Below, in pieces: positions 51,739 through 60,842 of a stretch of DNA of 64,000 bases. The stretch's first letter is position 1. Each line of letters opens with the position of its first letter. A program made the translations under genes and the position numbers. This DNA comes from Streptomyces lydicus (lineage in GTDB: Bacteria > Actinomycetota > Actinomycetes > Streptomycetales > Streptomycetaceae), in NCBI RefSeq assembly GCF_004125265.1, contig NZ_RDTE01000003.1, forward strand, positions 8,308,001-8,372,000. Reading direction: 5' to 3'. The notes beneath the pieces are model-generated. The model saw only the letters and a list, made by a program, of their open reading frames with translations. It was not told where the DNA came from and ran no database searches.

Positions 51739-53676
51739 TCAGGCTCCAGCCGGTTGCCGGGCGGCGAGGCGGGTGTCGACGAGCAGCGCGACGGCGCGCA
51801 GGTCCGGCTGGCGCAGCAGCTCGGGGGCGCGCAGCCGGACACCGCTCTCCTTCTCGATGACGGTCAGCAGCCGGGCGGCGAGCAGCGAGGTGCCGCCGGC
51901 GCCGGTGAAGCTCTCGGTCAGCGAGACCTCGGACCGGGCGAGCAGATCGCGGACGGCGCTCAGCACCAGCCGCTCGCCGGGGGTGGTCCCGGCGAGCCCG
52001 CCGCCGTCCGCGGGGGCATCGCCGGGGCCGGGTGCCCCGGCAGCTGCCTGCCGGGTCAGTTCGGCCCGGTCCACCTTGCCGTTGGCGTCCAGGGGGAAGG
52101 CGTCCACGATCCGTACGTCCGACGGCACCGCCTGCTCGGGAAGCCAGGCGCGTACGGCCGGCAGCAGCGCGTCCGCGGTGAGCGCGGTGCCGGCCGCCGG
52201 CCGTACATACGCCACCAGGCGGGTGTGGCCGTCGGCGGTACGCGGCGCGGTGACGACGGCGCCGAGGACCGACGGGTCCTTCTCGAACGCGGCCTCCACC
52301 TCGGCCGGTTCGATCCGTACCCCGCTGATCTTGACCTGGCCGTCGAGCCGGCCGAGGAACTCCAGCGCACCGTCGTCCGACATCCGCACCCGGTCCCCGG
52401 TGCGGTACAGGCGCTCCACACCCGGCAGGTCCAGGCCCTTTGGCACGGCGCGGAAGCGGCGCGCGGTCAGCTCGGGGTCCAGGTAGCCGAGCGCCAGGGC
52501 GCCGCCGCCGATGAGGAGTTCACCCTCGGTGCCCCGGGCGACGGGCCGGCCGTCCGGGTCGGCGACGACCACGGTCACGCCCGGCAGGGGGTGTCCGATC
52601 GGCGGCGCGGCATCGGTGCCCGCCGCGTCGTCCGAGCCCCGCATGGTGTGGACGGTGGAGACCACGGTGGCCTCGGCCGGGCCGTAGGCGTTGTGGACGG
52701 TGGTGGTCACGTCCTTGCCGGGCCGGCGGCGCATCCGGTCACCGCCCACGAACAGGTGGCGCAGCGTCAGGTCCGGTGACCAGGGCCGCTCCAGCAGCGG
52801 CTCCACCATCGGGGTGGCCGCGACGCACACCGTCACCGCGGCCTCCTGCCACCAGTCGGCCAGCACCATCGGGTCCCAGCGGACCTCGTCCGGCGCGGGC
52901 ACCAGCGGCGCCCCGGACGTCAGCCCGGCCCACAGCTCCAGCAGATGCGGGTCGAACGCGACGCCGATCAGCAGGGACTGCCGGTCGCCGGGGCCCACAC
53001 CGCTGGTGGCGCGGTACCAGTCCAGCACCGCGGCGAGCGCGGGCTCGCCGACGGCCACCGCCTTGGGGCGGCCGGTGGAACCGGAGGTCAGCACGGCGTA
53101 GAACGCCCCGGAGGGCGCGGAGCGGGCCGTGCTGCCGGGCGCGGCGAACGCCGCCACCACCGTGGCGGTGGCGTTGGCGCCCTCGGCCGGCAGGGCCAGC
53201 GGCAGGTGCTCGGCGCTGCGGTGCCGGGGCGGCAGGACCTCGGGATCGCCGATCAGACAGACGACGTTCAGGTCCTCGGTGACGGCCTCGGTACGGCGCT
53301 CACCGGGGCGCGGTCCCATCGGCAGATAGACGGCGCCGATCCTGGCGAGCGCGACGGCCGTCACCACGAGGGCGGCCGAACGGTCGAGACAGACGCCGAC
53401 CAGGTCTCCGGGGCGTACCCGGTCCCGCAGCGCCCGGACGGCCTCGTCGGCGGCGGCGTCGATGTCCCGGTACGTCCAGCGGTGGGCGCCGTCGATCACT
53501 GCGGGGGCCTCGGGGGAGCGGCGGGTCCACTCCTCGAAGCGGGCGAGCACCCCGCTCGTCCCCTCCGTGGCCGGGGCCGCGCCGCGGGCGATGCTGAGCG
53601 AGCCCTGCGATGCGGGCAGTCGGGTGCCGGAAGCGGTCGTCGGGACCGGCGTCCGGGCGGTCATCGGCTGGGTCAT
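51739..53676 (-). CDS. NRPS A-T didomain, unassigned specificity
   Basis: A 645-residue adenylation plus carrier protein. Motifs include LTSGSTGRPKAV (A3, with Ala for the usual last Gly), NAYGPAEAT (A5), LYRTGDRV (A7), GRLDGQVKISGVRIEP (A8) and FPLDANGKVDR (A10). The carrier Ser is in GAGGTSLLAAR. The specificity positions read D-P-L-V-F-G-A-V-V by eye. I do not recognise this code, and the Pro after the Asp is unusual. Start ATG 53676 overlaps the previous stop as ATGA, so translation is coupled to the C-A-T gene. Confidence 0.88.
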   Translation of the reverse strand: MTQPMTARTPVPTTASGTRLPASQGSLSIARGAAPATEGTSGVLARFEEWTRRSPEAPAVIDGAHRWTYRDIDAAADEAVRALRDRVRPGDLVGVCLDRSAALVVTAVALARIGAVYLPMGPRPGERRTEAVTEDLNVVCLIGDPEVLPPRHRSAEHLPLALPAEGANATATVVAAFAAPGSTARSAPSGAFYAVLTSGSTGRPKAVAVGEPALAAVLDWYRATSGVGPGDRQSLLIGVAFDPHLLELWAGLTSGAPLVPAPDEVRWDPMVLADWWQEAAVTVCVAATPMVEPLLERPWSPDLTLRHLFVGGDRMRRRPGKDVTTTVHNAYGPAEATVVSTVHTMRGSDDAAGTDAAPPIGHPLPGVTVVVADPDGRPVARGTEGELLIGGGALALGYLDPELTARRFRAVPKGLDLPGVERLYRTGDRVRMSDDGALEFLGRLDGQVKISGVRIEPAEVEAAFEKDPSVLGAVVTAPRTADGHTRLVAYVRPAAGTALTADALLPAVRAWLPEQAVPSDVRIVDAFPLDANGKVDRAELTRQAAAGAPGPGDAPADGGGLAGTTPGERLVLSAVRDLLARSEVSLTESFTGAGGTSLLAARLLTVIEKESGVRLRAPELLRQPDLRAVALLVDTRLAARQPAGA

Positions 53677-56600
53677 CGGGACTCCGTCACGGTGGTCGAT
53701 GCGGCGGGAGCGGGCACGGAGAGGGCGGGCACGGCGGGGGTGCCGACGGCCGCGAGCGCGGTGGCCTGGTCGGCCAGCACCGGATTCTGGAACAGCAGCC
53801 GCAGCGGCGGGCGCTGCCCCAGCCGCGGTTCGAGCCAGGCCGCCAGCTGCGCGGCGAGCAGCGAGTGGCCGCCGGCCCGGAAGAAGTCCGAGGAGGCGTC
53901 GAAGCGGCCGTGGCCCAAGGCCTCCCGCCAGCCCTCGGCGAGCAGTTCCGTCATCGGGTCGGACGGCAGCGCCTGCTCCGACGGCTGCTGCTCCGCTGCG
54001 CCGGCGCTCTCCTCGACGGGCGCGGCCGGCGCCAATTCGGCGGCCCGGCGGGTCAGCGCGGTGCGGTCCGGCTTGCCGCCGGCCAGCCGCGGCATCGCGT
54101 CGAGCCGCGCCCAGAGCCCCGGTACCAGGGCGCTCGGCAGCCGGCGGCTCAGCTCGGCGTGCAACGCCTGCTCGTCCCACGCCGCGCCGTCGTCCGTGAC
54201 CTCCAGGAAACCGACCAGCCGGGGCCCGCCCGGGGCCGCACGGTCCAGGACGACGGCGCAGGACCGGCCGCCGAGTGCGGCCGAGGCGGCGGCCTCGACC
54301 TCCTCCAGTTCGATGCGGTAGCCGCGCAGTTTGACCTGGTGGTCGCGGCGTCCCAGGAAGTACAGCAGCCCGTCGCGGCCGCGGTAGCCGAGGTCACCGG
54401 TGAGGTAGACGCGCTCGCCGCCCAGGGCCTCGACGCCGATGAACCGGGCGGCGGTGGTCTCCGGGTTGCCGACGTAGCCCTCGGCCAATCCGGCCCCGGC
54501 GATGGCCAGTTCGCCGACCGCGCCGTCCGGCAGCGGCCGGTGATGGGCGTCCAGGACATGGATCCGTTCGCCGGGCAGCTCGGTGCCGAGCGGGATCTCC
54601 GCACCGTCGGTGAGGCCGTCCAGGGTGAGCTCGTGGACGGTGGAGCTGACGGCGGCCTCCGTGACGCCGTAGACGTTGAGCACGGTGCTGTCGGTGTCGG
54701 CCAGATAGGCACGCATCACGTCCGCCGGGAGGCGTTCCCCACCGAGCACCAGCAGCCGCGGTGCCCAGTGCCCGTCGCGCAGCACGGGGCGCATCTCCGC
54801 GCGGGTGGCGAGGAAGTAACTGGTCGGCAGGTTGGCCACGGTGACCCGGGCGGAGACCAGCAGCGCGGCCAGCTCGGTGCCGGTCAGCACCTCGCGTTCG
54901 GGGGCGACCAGGCAGGCCCCGGCGTACAGCGACGGCAGCACCTCTTCGAGGGCCACGTCGAACGTCGGCTGGGCGAACAGCAGCACCCGGTCACCCGGGC
55001 CCAGGCCGAACCGGTCGGCGGTGCCGGTCAGATGGTTCTCCAGTGCCGCACGGCCGACGGCGACGGGCTTGGGGATGCCCGTCGAGCCGGAGGTGTGGAT
55101 GATGTAGGCGGCACCGGGGACGGCCTCGGCCGCCCGCGCCTCGGGCAGGACCGGGGCGTCGACGGTGGCCGTCGGCAGCCCGTCGGGAAGGGTGACAGGG
55201 GCTTCCGCGGAGGTCAGCACCAGCGCCGGAGCCAGCCGGCCCAGCAGCAGCTCCAGGCGGGCCGCCGGGTCCAACGGCGAGAGCGGGCAGTACACCGCAC
55301 GGGTCCGCAGACAGGCCAGCAGCGTGACGACCGAATCGGCGCCGCGGGGCAGCACGGCGGCCACCGGCTGCCCGGCACGCACCCCCGCCGCCCGCAGCCG
55401 CTGCGCCAGCGAGTTGACCCGCTCCTCGAGGTCGCCGTAGGTGAGCCGGCGGGCGCCGACGAGCAGCGCGGGCAGGGACGGGTCGTGCGCGGTGGCCGGG
55501 TCGAGCGGATCGTGTGCCGGGGCCGGCGGCGCGGCGGCCGGGAGGGCCTGCGGCGGGGCCGGCGGGGCCAGGTCCGCCAGGGCGGCGCCCGGAGCGTCGA
55601 GATACGCCCGCAGCAGGTCCAGGAACCGCTCCGCGAGCAGCTTCGCCACGTCCTCGCCGAACATATCGGCGTCGTAGTCCCAGACCAGGGTCATCCCGGC
55701 CGCGCCGTGCCGGAGGCTGACCCCGCGCCGGTCGTCCGGCAGCAGCACCACGTCCAGGTCGAAACGGGTGGTGCCGGTGTTGAAGCCCTCGAACAGGGTG
55801 ATCTCCAGGCCGGGGACGTCGATCTCGGGCAGCTCGGCGTCGTGGGCGCTGAACATGACGCTGAACAGCGGGTTGTCGGCGCCCGAGGTGTGCAGACCGA
55901 GCGTGCGGGTCAGCTCCTGGATCGGCACCTCCTGGTGCGGCAGCGCACGGATGAGGGTGTCGGTCACCTCGTCCATGGACTCCTCGGCCGGGGCGGCCGG
56001 GTCCAGCCGGAGCGCGAGCGGGATGGTGTTGACGAACATGCCCACCGCGCCCTCGAAACCGCGCGGGCGGTTGCCGACCGCGGTCCCGACCACCATCTGC
56101 GAGCGGCCGCTGTGCCGGCGCAGCAGTTCGGCGAAGAGTCCCAGGAGGGTGGCGAACGGCGTCAGCCCGCGCTCCCGGGCATGGGCGCGCAGCGCCTCCG
56201 CCAGATCGGCGCCGATCGACTGCCGCAGCTGGCCGCCGTGGTGCCGGCGCCGGGAGCCGGGCCGGGTCAGACCGGGCAGCGGCATGTCGTAGGACATGTC
56301 GCGCAGTTCACCGGCCCAGAACTCCAGGCTGTCGCGCCGCTCCCCGCTCTCCTCGTCCCGGGCACCCGCCCGGACGTGGTCGGCGTACGAGGGCGCGGAC
56401 GGCAGCTCCACCGGCTCGCCCAGGACGTGGCCCCGGTAGACGCTGAACACGTCGCGCAGCAGGATCGCGAACGAGTGGCCGTCGTGGATCAGATGGTGCT
56501 CGACATGGACGAGCCGGTGACGGTCCTTTGCGAGCCGGACCAGCGTCCAGCGCAGCAGCGGCGCCTCGAAGGTGTCGAGCGGGGTTTCCGCCTCGGTGCG

Positions 56601-56894
56601 CAGCAGCTCCTGGAACGCGGCCTCCGGATCAGCCTCCCCGCTCAGGTCCACCGTGTGCAGCCGCGGCGCACAGGCCTCGGCGACCCGCTGCCCCGGCATC
56701 GCCCCGCCGACGGCGACGAGTTCCAGCCGCAGCCCGGGGTGCCGGTCGAGCGTGGCGGCGAGGCCGCGGCGCAGCGCCTCGGTGTCGAGGGTGCCCCACA
56801 GGTCGAGTGCGGCGGTGAAGTTGTAGGCGCGGCTGCCCGGTTGCACCTGTTCGTGCAGCCAGACGATCTCCTGCGAGGAGGAGAGCGGAAGCAT
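53673..56894 (-). CDS. NRPS C-A-T module
   Basis: A 1073-residue full module. The condensation domain (about 1-440) carries HHLIHDG at 133-139. The adenylation domain (about 455-965) has IIHTSGSTGIPKPV (A3), LNVYGVTEA (A5), VYLTGDLG (A7), GRRDHQVKLRGYRIEL (A8) and RLAGGKPDR (A10). The carrier has FFRAGGHSLLAAQ near residue 1015. Specificity positions by eye are D-V-E-N-V-G-V-V-S. Glu and Asn at positions 3 and 4 recall the hydroxyornithine code (DMENLGLIN), but the match is loose. Start ATG 56894 has CAGGGACC upstream. It ends in a 4-base overlap with the next gene. Confidence 0.9.
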   Translation of the reverse strand: MLPLSSSQEIVWLHEQVQPGSRAYNFTAALDLWGTLDTEALRRGLAATLDRHPGLRLELVAVGGAMPGQRVAEACAPRLHTVDLSGEADPEAAFQELLRTEAETPLDTFEAPLLRWTLVRLAKDRHRLVHVEHHLIHDGHSFAILLRDVFSVYRGHVLGEPVELPSAPSYADHVRAGARDEESGERRDSLEFWAGELRDMSYDMPLPGLTRPGSRRRHHGGQLRQSIGADLAEALRAHARERGLTPFATLLGLFAELLRRHSGRSQMVVGTAVGNRPRGFEGAVGMFVNTIPLALRLDPAAPAEESMDEVTDTLIRALPHQEVPIQELTRTLGLHTSGADNPLFSVMFSAHDAELPEIDVPGLEITLFEGFNTGTTRFDLDVVLLPDDRRGVSLRHGAAGMTLVWDYDADMFGEDVAKLLAERFLDLLRAYLDAPGAALADLAPPAPPQALPAAAPPAPAHDPLDPATAHDPSLPALLVGARRLTYGDLEERVNSLAQRLRAAGVRAGQPVAAVLPRGADSVVTLLACLRTRAVYCPLSPLDPAARLELLLGRLAPALVLTSAEAPVTLPDGLPTATVDAPVLPEARAAEAVPGAAYIIHTSGSTGIPKPVAVGRAALENHLTGTADRFGLGPGDRVLLFAQPTFDVALEEVLPSLYAGACLVAPEREVLTGTELAALLVSARVTVANLPTSYFLATRAEMRPVLRDGHWAPRLLVLGGERLPADVMRAYLADTDSTVLNVYGVTEAAVSSTVHELTLDGLTDGAEIPLGTELPGERIHVLDAHHRPLPDGAVGELAIAGAGLAEGYVGNPETTAARFIGVEALGGERVYLTGDLGYRGRDGLLYFLGRRDHQVKLRGYRIELEEVEAAASAALGGRSCAVVLDRAAPGGPRLVGFLEVTDDGAAWDEQALHAELSRRLPSALVPGLWARLDAMPRLAGGKPDRTALTRRAAELAPAAPVEESAGAAEQQPSEQALPSDPMTELLAEGWREALGHGRFDASSDFFRAGGHSLLAAQLAAWLEPRLGQRPPLRLLFQNPVLADQATALAAVGTPAVPALSVPAPAASTTVTESR

Positions 56895-57035
56895 GGGCGG
56901 TCCCTGAGGTTGTCGGGGCGGGTTTCTCCGGCCGGGGCGTGGTCGGGCCCGGCCTGGGGCGCAGACCGGCCGCGGATCGCGCGGCCGGGTCTGGCGGTGT
57001 CGGTAAGCGAAGGCGGGGCGGGGCCCCGGGAAGGG

Positions 57036-58331
57036 TCAGCCGGCCGTCGGTGCCGGGGCGCGCAGTGCGCCGGCGAGCGCGCTGAAGGCGCTCTCGGCGG
57101 TGTCGTCGGGGAGGATCGTGCGGTCCCACACCATGCGCAGCTGCAGCTCGGGCCCCTGGGTGACGGAGACCGCGAAGGGGCCGCGCACGGCCCGCCCGTC
57201 GATCTGGACCTCACGGCCCGTCACCCCGCCCAGCCGCAGCGGGGGGTGCCGCCGCGCGTCGTCGACGGTCAGCATGCCGTCGAGCCTGCCGGTCCAGCCG
57301 GAGCCGGCCGCGCGGGCGGCGTGCACCACGGCGTCGAACGGGGTGGCGGCATGGTCCAGGTCGTCCCACCAGGCTTCGGCCGTGGCGGACGCCGTGGGGG
57401 CCTCCCCGGTGGCGGTCGGGAAGACCACGGTGTTGAGGAAGCAGCCGAGCACCGGAGCGGCGGCGGGCGGCCGGCCGCCCCACGGGTAGCCGAGCGGCAC
57501 CACATGGCCCGCTCCGAACAGCACCGTCGCGGCCGCCCGGCAGGCGTTGAGCAGTTCGGGGAAGGGCACCCCGGCCTGCGGTGCGGGCATCCGCAGCGCG
57601 GCCGCACCGCTCGGCGCGGTCCCGGCGGTCAGGGGCCGGGGCCCCGGCACCGGGGCCTGTTCGCGCACCGCGCGCAGCCGTTCGCCCCAGTACGCCATCG
57701 CCGCCGGTGAGCCCGCGCGCTCCTCCGCGTCGAGCTGGAGCAGCACGGCGTCCCGGTAGGCGGCCAGCTCGGCCGCGACCTCGGAGGCGGAGGGCCGCTC
57801 GGCGTCGGCGTCCTCGTCGTAGGCCGCGCCGAGTTCTCCGACGATCCTGGCCAGCGACTGGCCGTCGCACGCGGTGTGGTCCAGGACCACGGCGAGCACG
57901 TCCTCCGCGCCCTGCGGCCCGTCCTGCACCAGGAACAGCCGCAGCGGCGCACCCTGCGGGGCCCAGCCGGCCAGGGCGCGGCGCAGCACGGTGGCCGCGT
58001 CCTCGCCGGACGCACAGGCCAAACGGGTCACGGGTACCTGTGGCTCTTCCGGGCGGAGCGCGGGGGTGCCGCGCAGCACGGTGAGGCGGGAGCGCAGCAC
58101 GGGGTGCAGGGCGGCGAGCCGGTTCGCTGCCGCCGCGAGGCGTACGGGATCGACCGTGCCGCGCGGAAAGGCGAAGAACATCGGCACGAGATCCGGCCGC
58201 CCGGCGGGGTCCATGGCACGCACCAGTGCGAAGCGACGCTGGGCGCCCGTGACAGGCAGCAGGACCGGGGTCCCGTCGCCGGTGTCGAGTCGCCGGTAGC
58301 GGGCCAGGTACTGGCTCGTGATGCTGAGCAC
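57036..58331 (-). CDS. Stand-alone NRPS condensation-type protein
   Basis: A 431-residue protein with the layout of a condensation domain: LLPVTGAQRRFALVRAMDP near the start, VVLDHTACDGQSLARIV as the active-site segment, and VVPLGYPWGGR and LGCFLNTVVFP in the second half. The motif reads DHTACDG rather than HHxxxDG; the second, catalytic His is kept while the first is Asp. It may condense acyl or aminoacyl units between carriers of the other proteins, or act as a starter acylation domain. GTG 58331 is chosen for AGAGAGGA just upstream; ATG 58361 is an alternative. Confidence 0.85.
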   Translation of the reverse strand: MLSITSQYLARYRRLDTGDGTPVLLPVTGAQRRFALVRAMDPAGRPDLVPMFFAFPRGTVDPVRLAAAANRLAALHPVLRSRLTVLRGTPALRPEEPQVPVTRLACASGEDAATVLRRALAGWAPQGAPLRLFLVQDGPQGAEDVLAVVLDHTACDGQSLARIVGELGAAYDEDADAERPSASEVAAELAAYRDAVLLQLDAEERAGSPAAMAYWGERLRAVREQAPVPGPRPLTAGTAPSGAAALRMPAPQAGVPFPELLNACRAAATVLFGAGHVVPLGYPWGGRPPAAAPVLGCFLNTVVFPTATGEAPTASATAEAWWDDLDHAATPFDAVVHAARAAGSGWTGRLDGMLTVDDARRHPPLRLGGVTGREVQIDGRAVRGPFAVSVTQGPELQLRMVWDRTILPDDTAESAFSALAGALRAPAPTAG

Positions 58332-58386
58332 GTGATCCTCTCTGACATGACGGAGCCGCATCGCCTGAAGCGATGCGCGGGGGAAG

Positions 58387-58442
58387 GCCGTGCCCGGGGG
58401 CAGGCAGGAGGAGTGCCGTGCCCGGGGGCAGGCAGGAGGAGT
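58387..58442. repeat. Perfect 28-bp tandem duplication inside the NRPS operon
   Basis: The 28-bp unit starting GCCGTGCCCGGGGGCAGG occurs twice back to back (58387-58414 and 58415-58442), between the exporter stop and the stand-alone C start. The plus strand shows GGAGGAG in each copy, but the transcripts here run on the minus strand. Confidence 0.85.
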
Positions 58443-58466
58443 AGGGCAGGACGGGGCGGCCGGCCG

Positions 58467-59783
58467 TCAGCCGAGGGCAGCGGGTTCGGCCGCGCCGGCG
58501 GAGTCCGACGGGTCGGTCTCCGGGTCCTCGGCAGGCTCCGTGGCGGGCAGGTCACGCATCCGCCGCAGCGGGGAGAGCAGCAGCGGCAGCGGCACGGCCA
58601 GGAATCCGGCCGCACACCACACCAGCGCCACCCGGGCCCCGAAGGCATCGGCCAGCGCACCGCCGGCCAGGGCACCGAGCGGCAGGGTGCCCCACATCAG
58701 GAACCGCAGCGTGGCGTTCATCCGGCCGAGCAGCCGGGGCGGGCACACGGTCTGACGGAAGCTCACCTGTGCGACGTTGTAGACCACGCTGCCGAAGAAG
58801 ACCACACCGGAGCCGAGGGCGAACAGCGCTGCCCCTGCCCCGCGCCCGGAAAGCGGCCACAGCACCGCGAACGGGCCGGTGACCAGCGGGGACAGCCAGA
58901 TGAGGCGGGCTTGGCCGAACCGGGCGGCGAGCCGGCCCGCGCACAGTGCGCCGGCCAGTCCGCCCACGGCCGAGGCGGCCAGCACAAGGCCGACCAGTCC
59001 GGGCGCCAGGCCCAGCACCCGGACCAGGAAGACGGACTGCGTGGCCATCAGCACCGCGGCGAAGAGGTTGCCCAGCCCGGTCGTCACGGCGATCACGCGC
59101 AACAGGCGGTGCCCGCACACAAAGCGCAGCCCCTCACCGATGTCCCGGCGCAGCGAGGCGTCCGGACGGCGTTCGGGGAGGCTTTCGGGCCGCTTGATGC
59201 GCCACAGGAACAGTGCGGAGAGCGCATAGCCGGCCGCGTCGGTGACGATGGCCAGGGCGGCCCCCAGCAACTGGACCAGACCGCCACCGATGCCGGGACC
59301 CGCGACCTGCGCCGAGGAACGGATCGTCTCCAGCGCTCCGTTGCCCGGGACCAGCTGGTCCTTGGGCAGCAGCTGGGGCAGGAAGCTCTGGTGGGCGATG
59401 TCGAAGAAGACCGTCGCCACCCCGGTGACCAGGGCGACGACGTACAGCTGCGCCATCGTCAGCACACCGGCGACGGCGGCCAGCGGGATGCTCGCCATCG
59501 TCAGGGCCCGCACCACATCGGCGCGGATCATCAGCGGCAGCTTGCGCATCCGGTCGACCCAGGCCCCGGCCGGCAGCCCGACCAGCAGGAACGCGGCGGT
59601 CTCCGCGGCGGTCAGCAACCCCACCTGGAACGCGGGGGCGTCGAGTTCGAGCACCGCGACGAGCGGCAGGGCGACCAGGGTGACCTGGGCGCCGAGTTGT
59701 CCGGCCGCGGCACCGGCGAGCAGAAGACGGAAGTCGCGCAGGCGCAGCGGGCTGCCGGTCGCGGGTCGGGGTATGTCGGGCAT
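58467..59783 (-). CDS. MFS exporter of the NRPS operon (EntS-like)
   Basis: A 438-residue transporter with twelve helices. It begins MPDIPRPATGSPLRLRDFRL and has PAGAWVDRMRKLPLM in the motif A loop. The arrangement is that of the enterobactin-exporter/DHA3 group, common in NRPS and siderophore clusters. It is the first gene of the minus-strand run leading into the NRPS genes and is probably the export pump for the product. The C-terminus is acidic and Pro-rich. The iron-regulator (DmdR/IdeR) box was not found upstream, so the product is not shown to be a siderophore. Confidence 0.9.
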   Translation of the reverse strand: MPDIPRPATGSPLRLRDFRLLLAGAAAGQLGAQVTLVALPLVAVLELDAPAFQVGLLTAAETAAFLLVGLPAGAWVDRMRKLPLMIRADVVRALTMASIPLAAVAGVLTMAQLYVVALVTGVATVFFDIAHQSFLPQLLPKDQLVPGNGALETIRSSAQVAGPGIGGGLVQLLGAALAIVTDAAGYALSALFLWRIKRPESLPERRPDASLRRDIGEGLRFVCGHRLLRVIAVTTGLGNLFAAVLMATQSVFLVRVLGLAPGLVGLVLAASAVGGLAGALCAGRLAARFGQARLIWLSPLVTGPFAVLWPLSGRGAGAALFALGSGVVFFGSVVYNVAQVSFRQTVCPPRLLGRMNATLRFLMWGTLPLGALAGGALADAFGARVALVWCAAGFLAVPLPLLLSPLRRMRDLPATEPAEDPETDPSDSAGAAEPAALG

Positions 59784-60174
59784 GGGGTGGACGATCGCCG
59801 AACGCCCGATCAGAGGTCAAAACCCGATGCACACTTTCGGCCGGTTTTCTTCACGATTTACTCACCAGGACAGAAAATTCTTCGCCAGATCCTGGCAATC
59901 ACCGCATGACTGCCACATGACGCCCCTGCATGTGGGATGGGGGATTCCGCGGCGGCTGCGCGGTCCGGCCGGACGGCTGCGCACAGAGCGTCACGTACCG
60001 GAATCCGACCGAAAACAGCCGTCGATGTCCTCTTATTGACCGAAGCGCTTATTTCCTCCGCTATGGCGCCACACCATGAAGAAGAGCCCGGCCCCGCAGG
60101 CCGTGGGGGCCGCGGGGCCGAGCGGGTCGAACGGAGCCCCGGGCCCGGCCGCAGTCCGCCCGGCCCGGCTCTGC
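59784..60174. other. 391-bp promoter region of the NRPS operon
   Basis: This gap, between the TetR stop and the exporter start, includes an AT-rich part (about 59820-59890, with GGTTTTCTTCACGATTTACTC) that is the likely operon promoter. No gene, obvious palindromic operator or iron box could be supported by eye. Confidence 0.45.
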
Positions 60175-60750
60175 CTAGCCCGGCCGCAGTTCCGCCTCCA
60201 CGGCGCCGCGGATCAGCTCGTGCGCCCGCCCGAGCGAGGTGGTGCCGCTCAGCCAGCGCTCGCTCAGGCCCTCGACCAGGGCGGTGAGCCGTTCGGCCGC
60301 CGCGTGCGGATCGGTGCGGGCGAGCGCAGGGTCGGCGGTCCGGGCCCGGAGTATCAGTTCGGCGAGGTCGTCGTTCCACTCACGGGTCGCGGTGGCCAGC
60401 AGCTCCCGCAGGTCCGGGTCGAAGACGGCGGTGGCGCGCAGCTCGCCCCACGCCGCGCTGTTCTCCCTGACGTGGGGCACGTCCTGCAGCTCCCGCAGCA
60501 GGATCTCGGTGAGCTGGGTGCGGGGATCGTCGGAGAGGTCGAGAGCGGCGTCGGTGTAGCGGACCGCGCGCTGGTTGATGAACTCCAGGGTGCGGCGCAG
60601 CAGTCCGGTGCGGTCCTTGAAGTGGTAGTAGATCAGCGCGGTCGAGACGCCGGCCTCCGCGGACACCTCCTCGACGCGCAGCCCGCGGACGCCGCGCCGG
60701 GCGATCAGCCGGGCGGCGGCTTCGAGGATCTGGGTGGGCCTGTCCGGCAT
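60175..60750 (-). CDS. TetR-family regulator, divergent from agmatine deiminase
   Basis: A 191-residue regulator. The helix-turn-helix is ILEAAARLIARRGVRGLRVEEV followed by VSTALIYYHFKDRTGLL. The C-terminal domain (about 75-190) is of the TetR_C_6 or BetI-like type (ALVEGLSERWLSG). Start ATG 60750 (MPDRPTQ) has few alternatives. A 22-bp palindrome lies between it and the agmatine deiminase gene, so it likely represses that gene and itself. It is also upstream of, and on the same strand as, the NRPS operon, which it may influence. Confidence 0.9.
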   Translation of the reverse strand: MPDRPTQILEAAARLIARRGVRGLRVEEVSAEAGVSTALIYYHFKDRTGLLRRTLEFINQRAVRYTDAALDLSDDPRTQLTEILLRELQDVPHVRENSAAWGELRATAVFDPDLRELLATATREWNDDLAELILRARTADPALARTDPHAAAERLTALVEGLSERWLSGTTSLGRAHELIRGAVEAELRPG

Positions 60751-60811
60751 CGCATGCTCCCGCGGTCCGAGGAATCGAGGTGGCTGGGCTCCGATCATGC
60801 CCTACGATCGT

Positions 60812-60833
60812 CCTGACCAAAATTTCAGTCAGG
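60812..60833. promoter_or_regulatory. TetR operator between the regulator and agmatine deiminase genes
   Basis: CCTGAC (60812-60817) and GTCAGG (60828-60833) are exact inverted arms; over the full 22 bp, 9 of 11 positions per half match. The site ends 9 bp before the agmatine deiminase start and lies 61 bp from the TetR start. Confidence 0.75.
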
Positions 60834-60842
60834 GAGCTGAGC

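Noticed and set aside
53610..57710. A very long plus-strand open frame opposite the NRPS genes
   Set aside because: It is antisense to well-marked C and A domains, and its residue content (Gly, Arg, Gln, Val) is typical of a GC-rich shadow.
59784..60174. Iron-regulator box before the NRPS exporter
   Set aside because: I looked for the TTAGGTTAGGCTAACCTAA form and found no close match, so the siderophore idea is not supported.
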